A stretch of DNA of 64,000 nt. Origin: Diphasiastrum complanatum (Eukaryota > Streptophyta > Lycopodiopsida > Lycopodiales > Lycopodiaceae). This document shows, in pieces, positions 58,915-64,000 of the stretch. The notes under the pieces were generated by a model, which saw nothing but the letters and a program-made list of their open reading frames with translations, ran no database searches and was not told the origin of the DNA. The stretch covers positions 57,095,601 to 57,159,600 of the forward strand of contig CM055097.1 in NCBI GenBank assembly GCA_029204225.1, given 5' to 3'. A program made the translations under genes and the position numbers. The first letter of the stretch is position 1; each line of letters starts with the position of its first letter.

Positions 58915-60359
58915 ATGTCTAGAAATTTTGTGGACCCATCTTGATTCAGTGTAAATCAATGTTATTGTATTCAAATGGGCCCATATGATTACAAACATAG
59001 GTGCCTATATTTAAACCAAATGATAACAAGTTGTTATTACCATTTGAAATGGTAAAAGTACCATTTGATACAAATGCAAAACTTAATGAAAAACAAGATA
59101 GCATGTAGCGTGTGTTTTTGTATCTAGTGCAACAATCTAGTTTCAATAATATGCTACAAAATATCTCAATTGTGTGTGTTTACATAGTATTTCTAATAAT
59201 CTTTATTGAAAAAAGAGAGCAAATTGTTAGTGTAGATTTTAGTTTTGGTTCATTATTGATGCACGTAGATAAGATTTACTATAAGCCAATACTTGAAAAA
59301 CTCTAGTTGCCTTTTTTTGGTAGATGAATATATTGATGTTCTACTCAAGTCCAAACATTCTAAAAAACAAAAAAGCGCAAATGTTTGCACGTCAAAGATG
59401 GTTTTACCGCATCAACCTATTTTGGAAATTTGAGCACATGCACTTGGATTGTAGAATGTGAGCACATCATAATGAGTGTTGGTAACAAATTTTGAAATTT
59501 TTATAGACTCTCATAGTGCTCCACACTATCAATCGACACATTCACATTCGAGAATGATTATCTTTGCATGTGGGATTATGCGGCCAGAGATATATCTAAT
59601 TTGTATTTTGAATTTCTAGAGATTTTGTGGGCCCATTCTTATCTTGCAAGTCGATGTTATTGTTTTCAAATCAATTGAATGTGATTACAAACTCAAGTGA
59701 CCATATTCAGACCAAATGATAACGATTTCTAATTAGCATTGTGAAAAGGTAAAAGTACCATACGATGTTACAAATGAAAAACTAAGTAAAAACAACAAGA
59801 TAGCATGTATTGGCATTTTTGTATCTAGAGCAACTTTCCAATTTCAAAAAATATGTTATAGTGGATCTCAATTGTGTGCACATAGTATATCTAGTAGAAT
59901 AGCCCTTATTGAAAGAAGAGAGCAAATTATTAGAGTGGATTTTAGCTTTGGTTCGTCATCAATGCACAACTTTAAAGCCAATACTTGAAAAACTCAAATT
60001 GCCATTTGGTAGATGAATACATTGCAGATGCTCTAGTCCAAACATTTTAAAAAACAAAAAAATACAGATCTTTGCGTGCCAAGGATGGTTTTCCCTCATC
60101 GAACCTATTTTTTCAAAATTTGAGCACAGACACTTTGGATTGCAAAACGTGTGTTGATTACCAATGATGAATCTATCTCAATTTTGAAAATTGTATAGGC
60201 TCTCATCTTCTCTGTCATGCACATTCAAGAATGATGCTTTTTGCATTTGTGATTTTGCTTCCATGGATAGACATGAGTCTACATTTTGAATGTCTAGAGA
60301 TAATGTGGGCCCATTTTGATCTTGCATATCGATGCTATTGAATTCAAATAGCCCAATGT

Positions 60360-60361
<2 letters not shown>
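58915..60361. repeat. Unit C: tandem upstream repeats
   Basis: Two about 700-bp repeats (about 59000-59680 and 59681-60361) plus the start of a third (58915-59000), in inverse orientation to units A and B. Confidence 0.75.

Positions 60362-60399
<38 letters not shown>
60362..60399. repeat. (CT)n microsatellite upstream of the intact small gene
   Basis: About 19 CT units, roughly 410 bases before the ATG at 60807. Same position as the tracts at 17842 and 28888. Confidence 0.97.
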
Positions 60400-60402
<3 letters not shown>

Positions 60403-60806
60403 TTCACCATTTGGAATATGACTAGAGAGTGTGTGGCAGAGTGGAAGAGCATTTTAAGCTCTGCCAGTTAACTTTCTTCCAAGAGTGTATATTCTTACTT
60501 AATAAAGTTTAAAGTTTATTTTGGCATCTAATTTTTTCGAAAAGTATATCTTCCTGAATAAAGTTTATGGCTTCTTCGTGAATCGTGTAACATCTTTCTC
60601 AAAAGTTTATTCTTCTTCACGTAGGGGCCACTTTCTTGCAGTTTATAGCCTGATCTCACTCACTCATTCACTCACTCGTCTCATCTCAGGAGTGACAACT
60701 CTCTCACTCTCTCTCACTCACTCGCTGGTCTCTCAGGAGTCGTCGGTACTGGTACTACTCTCGCTTGAAGCTCATCCCTCAAACCCATTCAACTTTAATT
60801 TCAAGC
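60400..60806 (+). promoter_or_regulatory. Conserved 5' region of the small gene
   Basis: It is strongly conserved in all three units. It contains repeated 'AAAGTTTATTCTT'-type words, a possible TATA motif (TTTATAGCC at about 60642), and a run of CTCACT repeats (60655-60725) that may lie in the 5' untranslated region. The start context AAGCATGGC fits plant initiation preference. Confidence 0.45.
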
Positions 60807-61157
60807 ATGGCGCAAGACCAAGTAAGCAAAAGGTACCTTTATCAGGGTCATGTCCATGGAGAGGCGGTGAGCGGCATCAAGCTCCTGGCTCTCAAAATAC
60901 ATGACGAGAGCAAAACTTTTGCAGGCTCTGCCATAGTTGACACTAGTTCTGCTGGACTGGAGACGATTACCGGCACATTGTACACCGACAACCTGCATGA
61001 GCTACACAATAACACGGTTAGCTTCAAGTTCAAGACGGAATACGATAAATTCGTTGTTAGCTTCTACGATAAGCATGAAAAGTGCCTGAGTGTTGTCGAA
61101 GGAAACCCTATCAAGAGCGTCACTGTGCCTGGTCAGGGGACTGGATGTTGGGTCTAG
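60807..61157 (+). CDS. Small intronless gene of unknown function, 116 residues, the only intact copy of three
   Basis: The ATG at 60807 (context AAGCATGGC) opens a 116-codon frame ending at TAG 61155-61157. The protein starts 'MAQDQVSKRYLYQGHVHGEA' and ends 'IKSVTVPGQGTGCWV'. It has no signal peptide, no membrane segment and two Cys. Alternating hydrophobic and polar residues ('NNTVSFKFKTEYDKFVVSFY') suggest a mostly beta-strand, soluble protein. I do not recognise the family. Evidence for a real gene: the frame, 5' region and 3' region are shared with unit A, where the only disabling change is a 13-base deletion. The upstream TTG-started extension is not used in this call because the MAQ start has the better context. 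Confidence 0.75.
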   Translation: MAQDQVSKRYLYQGHVHGEAVSGIKLLALKIHDESKTFAGSAIVDTSSAGLETITGTLYTDNLHELHNNTVSFKFKTEYDKFVVSFYDKHEKCLSVVEGNPIKSVTVPGQGTGCWV

Positions 61158-61893
61158 GATTCATGGTTATCTGCATCTTATTCTATGAAATCGGCATATG
61201 CTTCCTCATGTCATTTGTCCTATAAATGACGAAGAACCTTGTTATAATAGTATAGTGAATGCCATTGTTAGGACTAGTGTGATGCTGTTGTGATCACTTT
61301 GTATACTTAATTGTAATGATGTTGCTGCTATGATAATATGAAAAACATTATGGTTTTGTATTACGTGATTGTGATCGTGTTATCTGGCGTCGTCTGATCC
61401 GTAGATACCTGCCTTTCTTTTGGTTCAGTGTGTAACAATATTGGACATTATGGCATTATGCTCAATGGTTGTTGTTTGCCTTCATGCTCGCTTGTCGAGG
61501 ACTGCTTCATGCAGCGCATGTTGAGATCTCTCCTGATTTCTTTTATGGACAAAGCGCACACAACTTGATCTGCATATCGCACCATCCGCACAAGTAAAAA
61601 ATAGTGATGCAGAAATGAAACACACGCTGAACTGCATAACTCTTTCTCTGTGTCTTTCACTTCTGATAGACGCAATCTTGTACAGATCCTCCATAGGTAC
61701 ATGCAGGCTTGATTCTAACGCATTAGAAATACGTACATAACTTACACTAAGTTACCCGTGGTTTAACATACATAATCTACTCACCTAAACTTTTCTCTGT
61801 CAATTTGGCTCGTAACTGCTGCGTGTAGTACTCAGTGACCACTCACCTGTCCAGTGTCATTACTTCCCACACTGAAGCTTTCATTTGTCTGCT
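61158..61893. repeat. Unit C: 3' flank of the small gene
   Basis: 61158-61560 matches the reverse of 16600-17017. About 61605-61880 matches the reverse of 7687-7959. In unit C the two are contiguous. No gene was recognised. Confidence 0.8.
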
Positions 61894-62295
61894 TGTTGTA
61901 TCAGACTAGCGCTCACAAACAGATTCAATCTATGCAGACAAGACAGACTGTTGGTAGTCATCAAACATAAAGAAAACAGCCAAAGGATACAGACACGATA
62001 TACAAGCTCTCTCAATCTCCCTCTGATCATTCCAAGAAGCACAGGAGATAGAGCTCCAAAATTGCTGTAGTCTGAGTTATTCCAACGTGTTGTCTTATAC
62101 AACAAGATACTGCTTAAGAGAAAAAATTCAAGAAAGCTTAATATTGCTAATCCTATTTATCCACTACGCCACTTTTCAGAGGCACAACTGTTTTCTGGCC
62201 AGGGTCATCCAGTTTTGTGGCTCTATTTTGTGATGAATACTTGTCATACGTGACTAATGAGTCCCATGGATGTATCATGGGCACAATTCCCAACA
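61894..62295 (-). repeat. Copia 3' LTR
   Basis: The minus strand begins TGTTGGGAATTGTGCCC directly after the polypurine-type tail AAGTGGGAGAT and ends GATACAACA, 402 bp. Only a short internal tail (62296 to about 62480) precedes it. The rest of the element is gone. Confidence 0.8.
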
Positions 62296-62479
62296 ATCTC
62301 CCACTTGACGAATAGATGCAAAATTCTTATGGTGGTGAGTGACAAAATAATTTTCCATTGAGCTATGGCTGGTTGTCCATTTGATTTTTGGTGCTCTGCA
62401 ATATTGAAAATGAATCAAGACCCTTTTGTTGATGCAACCCGTTGCTGACCAGATCTTCAAGTCACAAGACAAAGATTCC

Positions 62480-62938
62480 TCTTGAATTTCACTTTGATCC
62501 ACCATAGAATGTTTCCACAATTGCAAGGCTTCATTTCTGCACTCTGACTCCTCTTCTTTTCCAGCCTTCCTCAAGGCTATTATCTGCTTTTGGTCTTCCT
62601 CAAGCCTTTTGGCGTACAACTCCATCCCAATCCAAATTTGCTCCTCCTGCCACACTTTTCCGTTCAACCCCTGTGACTTAGCCTTCGTCCTTAGGAAACT
62701 CTGCCTTGCTCACAGCCACTTTAGGCAATTCATCAATATCCAGATGATCCTCAGAGTCCAACATCCAATTCAAAGCCTTCTCAACACTCCGAACTTTGCT
62801 GAAACACCAAGTCCTAGTGACCGTAACAACAACAAACCCCATCCTTTCTAGCTCTGCAATTAGCAGACCCTTATTCACCTCCAACACCAATAGTTTCTCT
62901 GTCTTTTGCCCTTCTACATGTGCCATGACCTGATCCTC
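62480..62938 (-). pseudogene. UBA/UBX-like gene remnant (unit C)
   Basis: The minus strand reads 'LLIAELERMGFVVVTVTRTW', 'SVEKALNWMLDSEDHLDIDE' and 'LPKVAVSKAEFPK'. After a stop and frame change it reads 'WIGMELYAKRLEEDQKQIIA' and 'LRKAGKEEE'. The first part is a ubiquitin-associated domain with the Met-Gly-Phe loop. The second matches the charged coiled-coil ('GKEL-x-x-AKR-x-EE...RKAEKEEE') that follows the UBA domain in plant UBA/UBX-type proteins. It is interrupted by stops, cut upstream by the chromovirus LTR (62941) and downstream by copia DNA. Pseudogene of a ubiquitin-pathway adaptor, inferred. Confidence 0.65.
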
Positions 62939-62940
62939 AA

Positions 62941-63401
62941 TGTTATGTACCATAACGGTACGCCCTTCAATGACGGCCTCACAAGGGGCATGACGCAGGA
63001 CTGGAGTTATCGACATGTTTTGGTGCCACACGTCACCATCCTAGGTGGTCACGTGTCGCCAGCAGGATCGTGCTTGATGGGACCCACTGTGCTATGCCTA
63101 TATAGTGGTGGGGTTTCCCTCTTTCCATTCACTCAGTCTACCCGGGAGTTGATGGATGGAGAGCACGTGCATTGGCCAGGATGTATCTCCAAGCCAGGAG
63201 ATGTGTGCTAGGGAGAGCCGAGTGCGATGGCTGGTGGTATGGGACGCCAATTATCGTAGGAGGCTTGACCGGGCATGACTATGTCGATTGCTCGAGGGCA
63301 TGGGGGTGGGTTGGTTATGGTTGGGCGGTTACGGTGTGTCGTCATTGGTATGGGGTGTGCGGAACCTTCAAGGCAGTCGATGATCCTAGGGAGTTGTAAC
63401 A
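62941..63401 (+). repeat. 5' LTR of the second chromovirus copy
   Basis: It is 461 bp, TGTTATGTACC to GTTGTAACA. It retains the approximately 20 bases missing from the LTR at 27063-27508. Confidence 0.9.
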
Positions 63402-63403
63402 AC

Positions 63404-63420
63404 TGGTATCAGAGCCGTCG
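63404..63420 (+). other. tRNA-iMet primer-binding site of the second chromovirus copy
   Basis: TGGTATCAGAGCCGTCG, two bases after the LTR. Confidence 0.92.
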
Positions 63421-64000
63421 ATTCTCTTAAAGGTGCACACGTTCCCTTTTCTGCCTTTGTGTTGGGTATTTCTTTACTTGGGAAGGTGGCTGTATTTGGG
63501 TAAGTTATCACAACCTTAGAATCAAGGTAAATCTTGTTTGGTTGTGTGTACTTGTTTAATAGTATAGTCTCCCTATTAATTTTAATTTTCTATATTGACC
63601 TTGTGAATTTAGAGTTCATGGTTGTATTCTTACCTTTGTAAGAATGTACCTTTTATTTTTTTTGGTTATGATCTTGAGGATGAAGTTAAACAAATCTCCC
63701 CCTTTCAAAAAAAATAAAAATCATTAGATAAAATAAGTTTAAGCTTGGATTGGGCTCTTAGGCATTTTTTGCCTTTTGGTCATGGTTTACTGACAGCCAT
63801 CGGTTTTGATGAGGGACAACAAAGCCACATCTGCCTTCTAGTCAGAGTCCACAGTTTATCTGTGGGGTTTTTATTCAGTCATCTCTCAGGAGGAACTGGC
63901 TGGTGGTTTGTGGAAGGGTGGGGAGTCCTTTTTTCATAACCTTCAGACCTGCGCGGCACCTACAGTCATTCGGAGACTATTTACTAGTACATGTCAGAAA
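63421..64000 (+). other. Leader of the second chromovirus copy
   Basis: No gene is visible. Open frames here (for example 63745-63939) show no gag motif. Confidence 0.6.

Larger units (their letters stand above)
62941..64000 (+). mobile_element. Second copy of the chromovirus, running off the right edge
   Basis: The 5' LTR (62941-63401) and PBS (63404-63420) are homologous to those of the element at 21589-27508. The five bases before it, CTCAA (62936-62940), are the inverse of that element's TTGAG target duplication, and both sit at the same base of the UBA pseudogene. The leader after the PBS is only partly alike ('TTGGGTATTTCTT' is shared). Gag does not appear before the window ends. Confidence 0.85.

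Noticed and set aside
60765-60806. Upstream extension of the small gene from a TTG codon
   Set aside because: It is non-AUG, and the ATG at 60807 has a good plant context.

Overview
The window is plant nuclear DNA, most likely from an angiosperm. It is dominated by nested Ty1/copia and Ty3/gypsy LTR retrotransposons, including a gypsy chromovirus with a C-terminal chromodomain. It also holds a CACTA-type DNA transposon, MITE-like elements and long (GA)n/(CT)n microsatellites. I see no rRNA, tRNA, CRISPR, operon or prokaryotic signal. Only two long intact reading frames are convincing: the gag-pol of a young copia element (35866-39816) and a small intronless gene (60807-61157). The species cannot be named from the sequence.

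Layout. (1) 1-7686: an old, stop-ridden copia element whose left end lies outside the window. It is interrupted at 1879-5765 by a non-autonomous LTR element with 1.23-kb LTRs. (2) 7687-19182: 'unit A', a host segment carrying a broken copy of the small gene (17018-17355, minus). It is split by a large insertion (about 7960-16590) that holds unrecognised minus-strand coding remnants and a rearranged copia element (11477-16065). (3) 19183-21588: microsatellites and anonymous DNA. (4) 21589-31087: 'unit B', containing a decayed minus-strand chromovirus (21589-27508), a UBA-domain pseudogene fragment, a MITE-like element, a decapitated copy of the small gene and its upstream repeats. (5) 31088-34600: anonymous AT-rich DNA. 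(6) 34604-40464: an intact copia element with LTRs that look identical, inserted into a DNA-methylase-like gene remnant on the minus strand. (7) 42043-55159: a CACTA element (43670-55159) containing a minus-strand gypsy fragment, which is itself split by a plus-strand non-autonomous gypsy-like element (45412-51622). A gene-like 1.27-kb segment lies just outside the CACTA (42043-43309), and a second copy lies inside it in inverse orientation (52705-53968). (8) 56683-64000: 'unit C', an inverted paralogue of unit B with the only intact copy of the small gene and, at the right edge, a copy of the same chromovirus in the same insertion site.

How the parts relate. Units A, B and C are copies of one host locus: a small gene, about 1.4 kb of tandemly duplicated upstream DNA with a (GA)n tract, and, in B and C, a neighbouring UBA/UBX-like pseudogene. 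B and C share a chromovirus flanked by the same target-site duplication (TTGAG, or CTCAA in inverse orientation). The duplication that made B and C therefore came after that insertion. B then suffered several deletions. Age order can be read from the nesting. The copia element at 34604 is the youngest. The elements at 1879, 11477, 21589 and 45412 keep an exact or near-exact 5-bp target duplication despite decayed coding.
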